This document shows, piece by piece, positions 24,317 through 36,518 of a stretch of 64,000 nt of DNA. Numbering within the stretch: the stretch's first letter is position 1; each line of letters opens with the position of its first letter. This DNA comes from Oasisia sp. SBJ-2009 (Eukaryota > Annelida > Polychaeta > Sabellida > Siboglinidae). The DNA lies in the NCBI GenBank assembly GCA_964017155.1, contig OZ024857.1:2351701-2415700 (forward strand), written 5' to 3'. The position numbers were made by a program, and so were the translations under genes. The notes under the pieces are model-generated. The model was given only the letters and a program-made list of their open reading frames with translations. It did not search any database and was not told the DNA's origin.

Positions 24317-24365
24317 CTTGTGTACACAAAGCCCCCATCTTTGAGTGTTTCTTTGATTGCTTCAG

Positions 24366-24568
24366 CCAACTGAACAACCACATAAAGCGCACCCACCGCA
24401 CGAAGCGCCTGGTGGTGGAGGCGGAGAGGGTGACGTGTCCCGACTGTGGGAACATCTTCGACAGCAGCTACAAGCTACAGACCCACCAACTGAAGGTCCA
24501 CGGCAAAGGCAAACTCTTCAGCTGTGAAGTCTGTGAATTCAAGAGTCCTCGCAAGAAAGACGTCCAAG
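24366..24568 (+). CDS. BTB-zinc finger protein, exon 2
   Basis: Acceptor gcttcag, donor AAG|gtatca, 203 bases. It completes finger 2 (..GQLNNHIKRTHR), then encodes finger 3 (VTCPDCGNIFDSSYKLQTH with QLKVH) and most of finger 4 (FSCEVCEFKSPRKKDVQ). The second zinc-ligand pair of finger 4 is on the next exon, so introns cut through fingers rather than between them. Confidence 0.92.
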
Positions 24569-25213
24569 GTATCAGCAAAGATTGACTTACCTGCGTACTG
24601 ATGCACTCTTGTTGATTTGTGGTCTTGGTCAGTTGCACCAGAGACTCAACTGGCAAGTGAAACCAGTCGCTGAACTAATGTTTCATTTGGGACTTCCTGA
24701 ATTGTGTTTACAACAGTCTTAAGAAACGATGGCTCAATATTTGAAGATATATTTCAGTTATCTACCTTGGTTATCTACCTTGAATGTTAGTATTAACTGT
24801 ACATCTTATATCATAGTGTTCAGTTCACCTGTATTTGTATACAAATGAAACCCACTGTAAGTTCACTGAGTTGCATGTGGTCATACTAAGATGCGTTGCA
24901 ATGCTTTGAGCCAAATGCGTGCAATAACTCATTTTGTAATCTGTAATGTGACATTAAAATATGATATGGTATACATGATTGTATACATATTTAATTAGTA
25001 CAGCCCTTGTAAATGCATGGTTACAATTCTACAATTTTTTTAACATAGTGTGGATTCAAAGGGGAGTGTACCGGTATATGTTTTGAGTGGGCATAATTTA
25101 CATAATTTTATGGCCCGGCCAATATTGGCAGCTGTCAACTCTCTTTCAGCCATGATATGCTAACAGTGAGCAATATTCTGATATTTTATGTGACACATTT
25201 GCATTCTCCGCAG

Positions 25214-25333
25214 CTCACATGTTGTCGCAGCACGGCAAGGCGCCCCCTGGTGTCCGGGTGTACAGTTGTCCGTTCTGCGAGTACAAATGTATTGACCGGA
25301 ATCGGTACGAGGAACATGAAGCCATGCATACAG
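25214..25333 (+). CDS. BTB-zinc finger protein, exon 3
   Basis: Acceptor tccgcag, donor ACAG|gtaaac, 120 bases. It supplies AHMLSQH, which completes finger 4, then finger 5 (YSCPFCEYKCIDRNRYEEH with EAMH) and the start of a TG linker. Confidence 0.92.
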
Positions 25334-25785
25334 GTAAACATTGCAATATGTAATCACAAATATTCCCATTCCATTTTCTTGTTCGTAATGTAGTTTATGC
25401 TTTAGAATTTTCTAGAATTCAGTGTTCTTGAAAAACCTGTGGAATCACTGGAAGACATTCCTAATACAGATTATTTCTCAGGTTAAAAATTACAGTTTTG
25501 CACCTTTCGTTAAAATAACGATAATATTTTAAAACTCGGTAATAAATACAGTTAGATCAAGTGTTTCTTTCTTATTTTTCAGTCATCAAAATTCTTTCAA
25601 AATGCTTTCTTATTTTTCAGTCATCAACATTTTGGATAACTATCTTTTAGGAAGTGGGTCACAGCCAATCACAACACATGCATGAGAATTAACACAACAC
25701 ATGAACCTGTTTACCTCGGATTGCTCCAAACAACATAAAACATGTTCCAGACTCAGTTGACGTTTGACATTCGCTCTTGGTGCAG

Positions 25786-25961
25786 GTATTCAGAAGTTTG
25801 AGTGTCCCCTGTGTGGCAAGGCGTACACGACGCGGCGGGGCATGCGCACGCATCTCAAGTACCACAGCGAGGACCGACCGCACACGTGTGACATCTGTGA
25901 TGCTCGCTTCAAGGTGCGCTCCAAGCTCAAAGACCACGTCAAGCTCGTGCACACACATGCG
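25786..25961 (+). CDS. BTB-zinc finger protein, exon 4
   Basis: Acceptor ggtgcag, donor GCG|gtgagt, 176 bases. It encodes fingers 6 and 7: FECPLCGKAYTTRRGMRTHL KYH and HTCDICDARFKVRSKLKDHV KLVH, joined by SEDRP, a close match to the TGEKP-type linker used by DNA-binding tandem fingers. Confidence 0.93.
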
Positions 25962-25979
25962 GTGAGTAGGCCTCGGCAC

Positions 25980-26085
25980 TGACTGTCATTAACGTGGCAA
26001 GTTCATGGAACTCTGTGTAGGGTTTTGTCATGTCTGCTATGTGCCATGTTATATAACTAGAAGAACTTGGTAATTTAGACAGTGC
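25980..26085 (+). repeat. 106 bp intronic duplication, copy 1
   Basis: tgactgtcattaacgtgg .. gtgccatgttatataact .. ttagacagtgc. It is nearly identical to 26394-26500. The piece containing gctatgtgccatgttatRtaact recurs a third time at about 29968-30003. Confidence 0.9.
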
Positions 26086-26109
26086 TGGGTTCTGTCTAGA
26101 TATATCTCA

Positions 26110-26384
26110 CCATCCACCCGTCATTTGAACGGGTAAAAACCATTGTGAATGGGTAGAAATATGGGTGGACGGGTTAAAAGTGAAGGAGCAAAAAAGGTCT
26201 TCCAAAACCATAGATATTATAAGTTATGCCTTAGAAGTGAGTGTAAATGGTGTCATATGTGTGTTTGTAGTCCATTTCAGGTGATCAGACACTTTTATTG
26301 TTTGTAAACTGGCTTAACAGTTAACATCTATGTGCCCACCAAAACATGTGTGACTGGCAACATTTTTATCCTGCATAAAGCCCT
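26110..26384 (-). repeat. Dispersed repeat (gggtggacggg family), reverse copy
   Basis: Reads in reverse as gggctttatgcaggataaaa .. ccagtcacacatgttttggtgg .. ttttttgctccttc .. acccgtccaccc. It matches 58287-58573 throughout. The ends carry gctttatg/cataaag words in opposite orientation, so it may be a short MITE. Confidence 0.88.
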
Positions 26385-26393
26385 GCTCTACAT

Positions 26394-26500
26394 TGACTGT
26401 CATTAACATGGCAAGTTCATGGAACTCTGTGTACGATTATTGTCATATCTGTTATGTGCCATGTTATATAACCAGAAGAACTTGGTATTTTAGACAGTGC
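26394..26500 (+). repeat. 106 bp intronic duplication, copy 2
   Basis: Second copy of 25980-26085, placed just on the other side of the 26110-26384 repeat. Between the copies there are only scattered substitutions. Confidence 0.9.
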
Positions 26501-27086
26501 CTCAAACACAATAATTATAGTGCTACGTAATGGTTAATTTGCACTTACGTCAGTTATTTACAAATACCACTTGGTTGATACCATTTTTGTGCTCTGTTAA
26601 TAACGGATTTTTTTTTTATATGTCAGATAAGCATAATGTATGGATAAATTAACATTGTTTGTTGCAAATGATATGTTTAATATAATTTATCAGTGATAAT
26701 AGTATAATTCGACACTACAGCTTGTGTTCCTCTGTCTCTCTTCTACATTTTAGGTTCATAATACCAAACCCAAATCAATACTTTATATATAAAATGTGCC
26801 ATAAACGTTTATCAGTGATAGTAAATTGTAAAAAAAAATGAAAATGCTTGTCAGAATTCACAATTAATCATGGCACTGGCACAATCACAAATACTTTTCT
26901 TATTCGTTATAATACAAGACTTTTAATGGGATTTACAGAGAAGTTGCTTTAATTAATGTACATAATTGCGTTATTAATGTGCAAATTAAAATTGCTGATC
27001 TGAAACTGCCAGCACACACACACCAACACACTGAAAACTTTCCCAATGACTTAACTACTTGATGAATGAGAGCACCGTGTTTTCAG

Positions 27087-27473
27087 GGTCTCAAACCCTA
27101 CCAGTGTGGGTACTGTGAACACAGCACAGCGCTGCGTGGAAACTGCAACCAGCACATCAAGAAGTACCACCCGGGAATGCCGATACAAGTCATTGATCAC
27201 CTCGCCTCGAAACGCAAGTCCGTCAAAGACTACGACTACGCCGGACTGAAAGGCGAAGGCATCCACGAGTGTAAGGATGTCCGTGCGGCGAGCTGGGCAT
27301 CTATTGGCAATTCGGCCAACTTCTGTCCGCCGTCTGGGCCCGTGGGTGTGATTGAACAGGAGCACGGAACTGGGGTTCTCGGTGGCACGTTTCAGGGTGC
27401 AGCCACCTGTGGAACGAACCATGGCAACATTGACATGGCCGTCAGTCAGGCGCGACCACCGGTGTATCTCTGA
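27087..27473 (+). CDS. BTB-zinc finger protein, terminal exon
   Basis: Acceptor gttttcag, 128 residues to a TGA stop. It starts GLKPYQCGYCEHSTALRGNC NQHIKKYH (finger 8, with a GLKPY linker close to GEKPY), then VIDHLASKRKSV and a Gly/Ala-rich tail without a known domain. The five exons total 2697 bases with stop and stay in frame. Confidence 0.92.
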   Translation, partial: GLKPYQCGYCEHSTALRGNCNQHIKKYHPGMPIQVIDHLASKRKSVKDYDYAGLKGEGIHECKDVRAASWASIGNSANFCPPSGPVGVIEQEHGTGVLGGTFQGAATCGTNHGNIDMAVSQARPPVYL

Positions 27474-30199
27474 TTGGTCAAAAACGGTGCCGTCGTTCAT
27501 GATGGTTGTTAACACGTATATTTGAATGTATGTACAGAAGGTTATTTTTGAATTAATTGTAAAATATTTTCTATGTGTATCGTGGGACATACTTTCAGGA
27601 TACTGGAATAGTCGGCATTTTGCAGGCGAATGTATGGCAAGGAACAAAACATGCAGTGTTTTCTTGCGGTATGCTGTGCCTTAGTAGAAAACTATTACTC
27701 GGAAGAAAATGAAATATAGTTTTTGTATATACCATCAAAGTCAGGCAGCTGTTTCACGTCATTTTGATGTCCTGTTTGGCCTAAGTCGCAAACCAGATGT
27801 TGCGATGAATTAACTGCCTGGATAGTTTGGGCTAGCGTGAATTTATTACACAGATGAAAGACACCAACCCATAATCATTAATAAGACGTGCTGATCTACC
27901 AGCAGTATGTTTCCAACATTATTAGTCAGCGAGAATTGTCTCTATTACATTCTCAGCAGAAATTGTTCACTACTTTCCATTTGTGTGAGGTATGGTTTGA
28001 GTCATTTCAGTATTTAGCCATTTAAATTCCACCACAAAACATCCTGTCCTGTGTGTGGATGAAACATGTGTCACTTCTCAGAATAGTTTCATGTGACAAT
28101 TCATTTATCATAGATGTTTACTCCTTACTTTATAATTTTGTTTCAAACCCGACCTACTTCATTATAATTACTATATCCCAACCCTTATGATTGCGTAACA
28201 TCAGGTGAGAAATATCCAGAATTGTAACGTAACTGTAATGTATCATTTGTTTAAATTCTTGTGTCATCAGCTATTTTCTCACTGATTCCAGCATCTTACA
28301 AAGAGCAACTGTTATCTTGTTCCCACGATAGCCTCAGCCCCCCCCCCCCTCTCATCCCCCCCCCACCTGCCCCCTCCAATAGAAGCTAAGTGTGTAAGTG
28401 ACACTGATGCCCAACAGTTATACCCCCGTGGCTATATGTCATTTTTCCAGCTATCACAACATTGAAAACAATCCCACGCGGCTCCTAGCAATGAACCCAC
28501 TATGATCATTTGAAAGGGTATTGATCAAAACACCTCGAGCCCACTTTGTGCTCAGTTTGAAGTGCTCGATTTCACCCCTGTGGAAATAGAGAAACCCTAC
28601 ACTACAGCTTACATGAACAAAAAATGTGCCTGCCAAAATATGTGACTGCAGATCTGTAGATTTTGACAGTTTCATCCAGAAAACGTAGCCAAGCTAAATT
28701 CTGAAATGAGTAATACCTAATTATAATTTAGGTTATCTAAATAAGTGGCATCCTCCTCGTGAAAAGTGGGCATGGACACGGGGAGGGATTGGCTCACTTC
28801 CTGTTAACAGCCATTGCCATTGTAAAGCTGAGCCAAGGGGGCTTAGCCAATCCCCGGTTGTATCCAAGCTGTCACTCTGCAAGTACCAGTAATAATAAGT
28901 ACCAGTAGCGTGTATTATTGTTTATAAATAGTATTGAATGTGTAACAATCTGGTGTCAGGCTACCGGCTGTGACTGTGTTTTGTTAGTTTACGCAAAATA
29001 AATAGGTCGAGGTGTATTGGGAATGACTCATTCAGCATCTGGGTCTAGCTGGGATGTATATCATCACGTCATTATGAATCAACTTACTTAAAAATTTATG
29101 TTTGAAAATAGTAAAACCATGGCAGTCAAACTATTTAAAATTAGTTGCTTGATGTGTAGAATTTAAGTGAATCTTAATTGAGCTGTGAAGTCCAGGGGCA
29201 GTGCATATGAAACAGACCACACACGCACACACAGATTGGTATACTTGGCCAGGGTGCCAGTGACACAGGTCTAGGCTACAGAAGTAGGTCACGCAGATGT
29301 AGGTCAGAGTTTTTGAGCAGCTGCTGGGAGGTGAATGTGATAGGGCTAAGTGTGTCTACCGCAGTTGGCAGTTCTAGGAAAAAGATACAGAACGGTTGGT
29401 GGGCAGGAAAATAATCTAGGAAGTTGAACACATCAGCATTGCAATATTTTATCAGTGGCTGGAGCACTCTGGTAAAACAGATTGCAACTTATGTCTCGGG
29501 TTAAAAACCCAACTAAAAACGGGCTTGTGTTTTATATTATTAGTTCCTTATAAGGTTTCAGCCTTAGTGGAATTTCTGGCTACATAGTGTGGGTAATAAC
29601 AGTTTCTCTAAGTAATATTTGAATCTTGGTTCCTAGGTTGCAAGTGTTTGTGTTGGTACTGCACTCAAATGAGAAGTCAAAATAAAAATGTATATAGCTT
29701 CTTGCATTTATGTTCATGGATCAGTCGTTCTGGTCTGTTTTATCGTGTTTTGTTATCATTGCTAGGAACGGTGTTGTTGCTAGGCAACTGGAACGGATTA
29801 CCGGTGACTCAGCTACAATAACGATGCATTATTGTTATGGGCGTGCTTGAAATAGATGGTGCTGAGTGATGATATCAGGCCGGGTGTAAATGCAGCAGTC
29901 GTTTGTTATTGGCTGGCTGATTAGTTCTGTTACTTGGTGATTACGTTGATTTGTTGTTATCTAGGATTATTGTCATGTTTGCTATGTGCCATGTTATGTA
30001 ACTACTATTTGTTAGAATAACATAACGTGATTGATTATATGTATATATATATATATATATATATGCATATACCGAGGGTAATCAATCACATTATGTTAAT
30101 CCATATATATATATTATATATACACCTGTATATATATATATACTGTATATATATTGTAGAAAACAATAGCATATAATAGTTTGTGCGCTGCTGTTAAGA

Positions 30200-30240
<41 letters not shown>

Positions 30241-32681
30241 TTTACAAAATTATGTGTGTTGCTGAATCAGAGGAATTAAGTATTCTTGCTACCATGGTGA
30301 CAAAATCAGGATTATTTTAAGAAGGCCCAAAATACCGAGGTGCTTTTGTAGTCTGTAGGGGTCAGATGGGAGATGAACCGTTGACAGATGGTACATTGAG
30401 GCAGTTGCAGTAGTCACCGTGTAGTACAGGATATATATATATATTTATGCAACAAGTCACATAGCAGCATGTTACGTTTTGTAAGAGAGGCTACAGTTGT
30501 GTTTTTGTTTAAGTTGATTGCTGGTGGTGCTTGTTGAACTAATTTGAAATGTGACGTGATAGACATCTGAACATGGCTTACAACTACAAGATTGCTTGTG
30601 TACTAAGTACTGCGCAGACATTCATTCATACGTGTGTTATTTTGTGTTGTGTATTTTTGTATGATATATATTTTTGATGTCCCATATGTAACCATAGCAA
30701 ATTTGGCATGCTATACGATAGAGCCAAATTGTAGAACAGGATTTATGACTCATGTAAATAAGATGATTGCGTAAAGGCTGGATCCTTTCAACTGAGATAT
30801 GACTGCCAGCCAGTTCTCGACTGTAGGTGAGGGCATTAGTGCACATTGAAAAGTATGTCCGAATTTGTGCTTCTGTTATGGTAGATTCTGCAGGTTATCT
30901 TTATCTATCAGTAAACATTACTCGCACATTTGTTTGGTGTGATTGTGCTTGACATGATTGTGTTTCATGTGCAATATATATATCGTATAGATCATCCGTG
31001 CAATGTCAAACTGCCCTATGGCTGGTTCTTGTGACGTTATAAATAAGCTGATGAAGCGCACATTGTTTATATTCAAGAGTGGAAAAACTGGCAAAGTTTC
31101 AGTAAGAAAATATAAATGACAGGTAAAATGGCCGCTGTATTATACACCCATATGTGCAGTAATATAAAGTACTTGTTGTTTGGTTTGGGGACTTTATATT
31201 CCAAAAATTACAGGCTTATGTTATTGAAAACTGGCACAGAAAAAAAGTGAAAAAATATATGAACCTTTGAAAATCGTCAGCTGTACATGTGACAATCTAG
31301 GATAATCAACCTCATTGATAGACAAAAGAATGGATTTGTCCATTCATATCAGAGACCTAGATATTATTACTATTAACATGTCGGTGAAGAGCAATATGTG
31401 CAAAACTTAGCTACAAAGAAGTCCCAGTTTCAAGTGCTTTCAGTATTTGTAGATATGACTGGTTCAACTTATAATTTAGTTGTCAATATGATTTTGTCAT
31501 TTCATCATTCAGGTGTTTTTTTGTGCTAGATGCCAAGTCATTGCTAATTACTGTTTGTGTATATGATAATGGATAAGATGACATGACTATTTGCATTATT
31601 CCATAATATTCCTTTCACGTTCAAGCATTTTCATGTTCAATAATAATACAATCTTGTTAAGACGCATGCAAAGATTGACGTTTAAAAATAATTTGTGGTT
31701 TCTCATCACAATGTTGTCGAAACATAAATGAGGAATGTGGTTGTTATTTTAAAGTAAGCTGATGGAGATGGCTGTGATGTTATTACAATGGTATTCTTTA
31801 ACAACCATCAACTTAAGAAATGTACCAGGTGTAATTCTTACAAATAGTAAACCCATATATACATTAATTTGGCCTGATACGAATACCGTTTTCGTATATT
31901 TTGTTTGAATATATATTTGAAGGAATAATTACATTATTAAGATACTGCTTTGAGGCACCTATGTCTAATTTCCTTATGATAGCTTAATAAACATCAAAAT
32001 TAAATAATAATGTGTCATAAAACTCATGGTCAATGTCTAGCAAATGTGACATTCTGTGTCATGTTTAGGATTCAACTCTTTATATTAATTATTGCGACAG
32101 TCAGAGAATATTTACATATTGTCATATATTATTAGCTACCAGATGTAAGAATGTTACTCTGTGTGTAAGAATTATTACAATTAATGCTTTTTTGCTAACG
32201 ACACACTTTTAATAGGTATTGCATTGTTGTCATAATGGATTGAATTTGTTTGAGCAAGTAATTAAGAAATGTTCCTGTGAAATAAATGCTATTTGTAGCC
32301 ACTTGTGCTGGATTGATTTTGTATTTGATTTTGTCATTTTAAGCAGTAGTATTGTAACACCAAAACAGCGTTTTAATGCAGCTCAGTTTGATATAGAGAA
32401 AGATGTGTAGAAAAGTCTAGCAATTTTTTTTTTTTTTACTCAGGGAGTAAGTATAATGATGACTATGAGTATCTGCAACAACATGTATAACAAATAAACA
32501 GTGATGATGACAAAAAGTACCCCAACTCAAATAACGCTTATTGGCCATCTTGCAATCTGTTTGATAATTTGTTTTGTATGATTAGACAAACACGGGTCCA
32601 GGGCCATTAAACTTGAGCCGTGACGACAAGTTAAACTAATTTACAAAAAAACACCTGCTTAACAGCTGATCACAAACTAGG
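27474..32681. other. 3' UTR then intergenic, no gene recognised
   Basis: The first part is presumably the 3' UTR of the BTB-zinc finger gene. The only AATAAA I noticed within 2 kb is at 28997-29002. A G/C-rich run sits at 28336-28375. Frames at 28454-28675 (-), 29276-29467 (-) and 30637-30846 (-) show nothing. Confidence 0.45.
30019..30097. repeat. 19 bp inverted repeat around (TA)n
   Basis: The arms AACATAACGTGATTGATTA (30019-30037) and TAATCAATCACATTATGTT (30079-30097) pair at 18 of 19 positions, with a TA-rich loop. Further TA runs follow at 30101-30150 and 30199-30238. Confidence 0.85.
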
Positions 32682-33000
32682 ATTGGTGCGAACGTTACAA
32701 GCTACTAGGTCAACATTTTTCTTGGCCAAATAAAATTATTGAAATCAGCTGTGTAATTTAAGCAGTCCTCCACTCGGAAGAATATCTGCTCTCGGAAAAT
32801 CCTCGCCTGCCTCCCCCAATGTGTTCACTGTTTTGCATGACAAACAGCACCAGCTTGATTAGGACGTCTAGGAAGAATAACCAAACGCCAGTCTGACCCC
32901 ATGTATGCAGTCTTGCCATCTGGTGGTTGAAAATGTACTACTACTACTACTACAACACCTTCCGATAACGAAACCAACTAGCAACAAGTGAATTTGACGG
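32682..33000 (+). repeat. Dispersed repeat with CTCF-like motif, copy 1
   Basis: Shares with 47511-47741 the sequence of words ggtgcg..gttRcaagct.ctag, taggacgtct.ggaa.aataacc, gtctgaccccatRtatRcagt, cttgccaYctggtgg and aaatgtactact. The motif at 32913-32926, read on the minus strand as CCACCAGATGGCAA, fits the CTCF core CCASYAGRKGGCRS except at the last base. Confidence 0.8.
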
Positions 33001-33062
33001 TTACCAAGACGCCGCAAGGTGGCAGCACTTTTTAGCCAATTCGTTGCCACCAGGCAGAGATT

Positions 33063-33505
33063 TGGCGTAAGACCACATTTGCATTTTCCATAGGCGACCA
33101 TTATAACGTTTCCTTCATTTCCTATTAATCTTGATTAGCTCTCTTATTGACAATTTCACAGCATATTTACCCTCCATAGACAGAGGTTCAGTGAAAAATT
33201 CGTGAACTTTTAATACCTCAGGCTCCCACAAAGTTTATTCAAACCTTACACCCCTCCATTTCTGCTTGAACCACCCACGGATTGCCCCTGATTACATCAC
33301 CAAGCAAAATGACAAATGTATTAATACGCAGAAATGCACCGAATGACAGCTGTCGTAATTTGACAGCTCTGATGTCACACTGCACAAAAACGTCATTTAT
33401 AATCACTCCACACTACATATGTGCTCACAGAAATTTAGACAACGTGCATAATGCTGCTTTTATAAGGTACTCTGCGGTCGTGCACTTTTTGGTGGTCTTA
33501 CGCCA
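33063..33505. repeat. Inverted repeat pair, 14 bp arms
   Basis: TGGCGTAAGACCAC (33063-33076) and GTGGTCTTACGCCA (33492-33505) are exact reverse complements about 415 bases apart, with related ccaggc/ctaccagg words just outside. Nearby, 33002-33027 (taccaagacgccgcaaggtg) and 33540-33565 (taccaaggctccgtgtggtg) are direct similar copies ending gcagcac. Confidence 0.7.
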
Positions 33506-33624
33506 TTTGCTACCAGGGCGTTCTTACACTAGCTTCGATTACCAAGGCTCCGTGTGGTGGCAGCACTCACACCATGAGCGCGAAGGAAGGCTTCCGTTAC
33601 TGCGTTACTGCAGTTTACTACACT

Positions 33625-33625
<1 letters not shown>

Positions 33626-33655
<30 letters not shown>

Positions 33656-33706
33656 GGTAGGTAGGTATGTAGGTACGTTGGTAGGTACGTAGGTACGTAG
33701 GAAAGT
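33626..33706. repeat. (TA)n then (GTAG)n microsatellites
   Basis: A TA run at 33626-33651 is followed by GTAGGTAGGTATGTAGG-type tetranucleotide repeats. Confidence 0.95.
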
Positions 33707-34617
33707 TGAAAGTTATTTATCATTTCGTTTTGTTTTCTGCGAATCCGTTTATTTGGTGAACAAATGGAATATGTAAATAGTTTAAACAATGTCAGCAGTA
33801 TGTATAATCAACAAAACGCTTACGTTTGTTTAAATAGTCGGACAAGGGACTGATGTTGTTGCATATGGTAATTTGAATTTACTAATATCAGTTGCAAGGC
33901 CGACAGTTGGATTTCATACCAACGAACGTACCTCTCAAAGACATGCGGTTTCACTTCCACGATGAACAGCAACACAGAAACAGGCCTTGTCGTTTAGCTT
34001 GTCATCTTGAGTTTTTGTTTTAATATTATTCTGGAAAGACATCAACACGTAATTTTTTGCTATTTTCTCGTATGTTGATAGTAATTATATTAATTAATAT
34101 TACATACAAAATGTATGTAAACGTCAATAAACTTACTGGACACTGAATAGTTTTTCAACAAACTAAATGTGCAATGGAATGTGCGAAATAAAACTACATT
34201 CAAATGCAACAAGCACAACAGCGCCATAAACTTGTTTTATTTCAGTAGCAGCTTTGTGATACGTTTCTATTACCCGCTGTCTGATATATGTCTACATAAA
34301 TTCAGACTGCCAGACTACTGCTGCAACCCCGTATACTTCAAATGCGATGTCACGTTACGTGGAATTGTGTCTCTGTCATCATACATGGAATTGCGTCTTT
34401 TTCCATGATAAATTATGAGTGTGTTTGCGTTTATTTGCACGCGACAAGAATGGAATGATAGATAACGTTCCCGACCACATAAGGACATCATTGGCTAAAT
34501 GTTATAAAACGTTGCCGTAGAATAACTGGAAATTTCAACACTATTCTGGCCCTAATTATGACACTGGATGCAACAAAGATAAACACAACCGACCAGAGCT
34601 AAAAATAAATCACAAAT
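33707..34617. other. Intergenic, nothing recognised
   Basis: No coding features. A segment at about 34441-34590 and one at about 35060-35235 share ordered words (gcgacaag, aaggaYat, ggctaaa/gactaaa, ggaaattt, cactgga.caaaga), so they may be an old duplication. Confidence 0.4.

Positions 34618-34683
<66 letters not shown>
34618..34683. repeat. (CA)n microsatellite
   Basis: About 33 CA units. Confidence 0.97.
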
Positions 34684-34685
<2 letters not shown>

Positions 34686-35675
34686 CATGCACGCACGCCC
34701 GCACGCTGTATTTATATTATTGTAAAACTGACATATGTCATGCTGACATGGGTCTATATTGCCAAAATGTGCCCGATATGCTTATGTATTTTATAGGGTA
34801 AACGAAAAAAACACGTTTTAGTGTAATAAGTTCAACGGTGTTAGTGATCTTGTTTTATCTAAATAACACCGTGTTGTAAGCTCACAGATATTCTGACAGA
34901 GCCGGACTGTTATTGTATAGCACCGCATTCTTCAAATATGTCACGGTAAGAGGTATTGCTTCTTCAACACTATCAATTGCAGGCGTTCCCTTGTCCTCAT
35001 TCGGCGCAACAGGGAATACTTTTTTAGCCATCGTAAATTTTAGACGTAGGTTGACATAATTTTTATGCGACAAGTAGGAAATGCCAGATTTGCATCACAC
35101 GAACACTCCCTTTGCTGACCATTTCGCTGCACCGGCCAAATAAGGATATCCTTGACTAAACTTTATCAAACATTTCCTTACAAAAAAAGTGGAAATTTCC
35201 TCTATATTTTGATGGAGACTACGACACTGGAGCAAAGACGATCCATTTTACAACTACAACATGTCAGACTGGCATTAAATTGCTTAGTGCAAGAGGTGTG
35301 GTGCATTTCAGCAGGCCTAGCCACACGTAGCTCATTCAGAGACGGGCAGTCGGTCAGCAAACACGTACAGGTGAGTGTGGCGGGAAATTAAGTGTCACGT
35401 ACATCCAGCACAGCCGTAGTAATATATTATTATTAGTGTACGTGAGTCACTGTGAGAGAATGACAACTGTTCATCAAGTTACTAACGCGTACGACTTGTG
35501 TCTGTCTAGTTAGATTTAACATCATTTAATATATGAGGCGTAACTACTGTTTTCTACTAGCGGTATATTTTGGAACAGCAAATCTGATGAGCGTCTTCAC
35601 TCACACCCCGTCATTTCGTTTTCCAGCAAACCAGTCAACTGAAAACATTCGCCTGACGTCTTTTCAGTCGTAGAA
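34684..35675. other. Upstream region of the lectin gene
   Basis: No coding frame recognised. A tttcag at 35661-35666 ten bases before the lectin ATG could be an acceptor for a 5' UTR exon. A TATA-like tatatttt lies at about 35563. Confidence 0.35.
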
Positions 35676-35910
35676 ATGTCGAGCTGCATACGTATGTCAC
35701 TGGCCATTTTGGTGGTGTGCGTCATTCAGGCCACTACAGGCCTGGGCTACTACACCGAGCAGTTACAACGTATGGAGAAGATGCTATCATCGATACAGAA
35801 AATCAGCAAAACTCAAGAGAAAATATGCGGACGTGAAAATAGGCTCCTTGAGCAGATACATTGCACTTTGCTACGGACCGAAGACCGTGGAAAGGGATCG
35901 AACCCGGAGA
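35676..35910 (+). CDS. Secreted C-type lectin, exon 1 (signal peptide and stalk)
   Basis: First exon of a complete three-exon gene for a 220-residue secreted lectin-like protein. Residues 1-24 (MSSCIRMSLAILVVCVIQAT then TGLG) are a signal peptide. Residues 25-78 are a polar helix with heptad-like hydrophobics (YTEQLQRMEKMLSSIQKISK) and two Cys in CGRENRLLEQIHC, fit for oligomerisation by coiled coil and disulfides. The donor is GGAGA|gtaatt, phase 1. The ATG is the first after an in-frame stop (TAG at 35671). No membrane anchor. Such lectins are typical innate immune recognition proteins in molluscs, but ligand and role are not shown by sequence. Confidence 0.88.
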
Positions 35911-36225
35911 GTAATTATTAATTTTGTATTGCTTCATTGAAGTGTAACACGTTCAACACGTTAAAAAAGGGTAGTATACACGAGGTTCCTGGAATAATTG
36001 CCAAAAACGAAACAGTTTGGAGAATGTTCGTCTTTATTCATGTGATACAGGCGATAGCATATCCCGTAAAGTTTACTTAACTTCAGTAAATAACACAAAT
36101 GTGCTATCTATTTATTTATTATATCTGTCACATAATGCGATAATTAACAACATTTCCATAAGTCATTCTTTAAAAGTGCCAGCCCATTTTGTGATTTTGC
36201 AGTATGCAGTTTCACCATGCACATG

Positions 36226-36315
36226 TACATACACACATACGCACACACATAAGCACACACATAAGCATACACACAAGCACACACATACACACACGCGCGC
36301 ACACATACACATACG

Positions 36316-36380
<65 letters not shown>
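36226..36380. repeat. Compound (CA)n microsatellite
   Basis: CA repeats with CGCG, TACA and AAGC interruptions and a pure run at the end. It lies in intron 1 of the lectin gene. A (TACCAC/TACCAA)n stretch follows at about 36426-36474. Confidence 0.97.
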
Positions 36381-36382
<2 letters not shown>

Positions 36383-36518
36383 TTACTGTTCTTCATTCTA
36401 TAATATACTACTGCTACTACTAATATTACCACTACCACTACCACTACCAATACCAATACCAATACCAATACCACTACTGCGTCCACATATTAGAATATTA
36501 GATGTCCGTGTATTGTAG

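Noticed and set aside
23457..24344. Long Ser/Pro/Leu frame (+) and Arg/Glu/Gly frames (-)
   Set aside because: They are translations of the CT-rich satellite, in several frames at once, with no independent coding sign.
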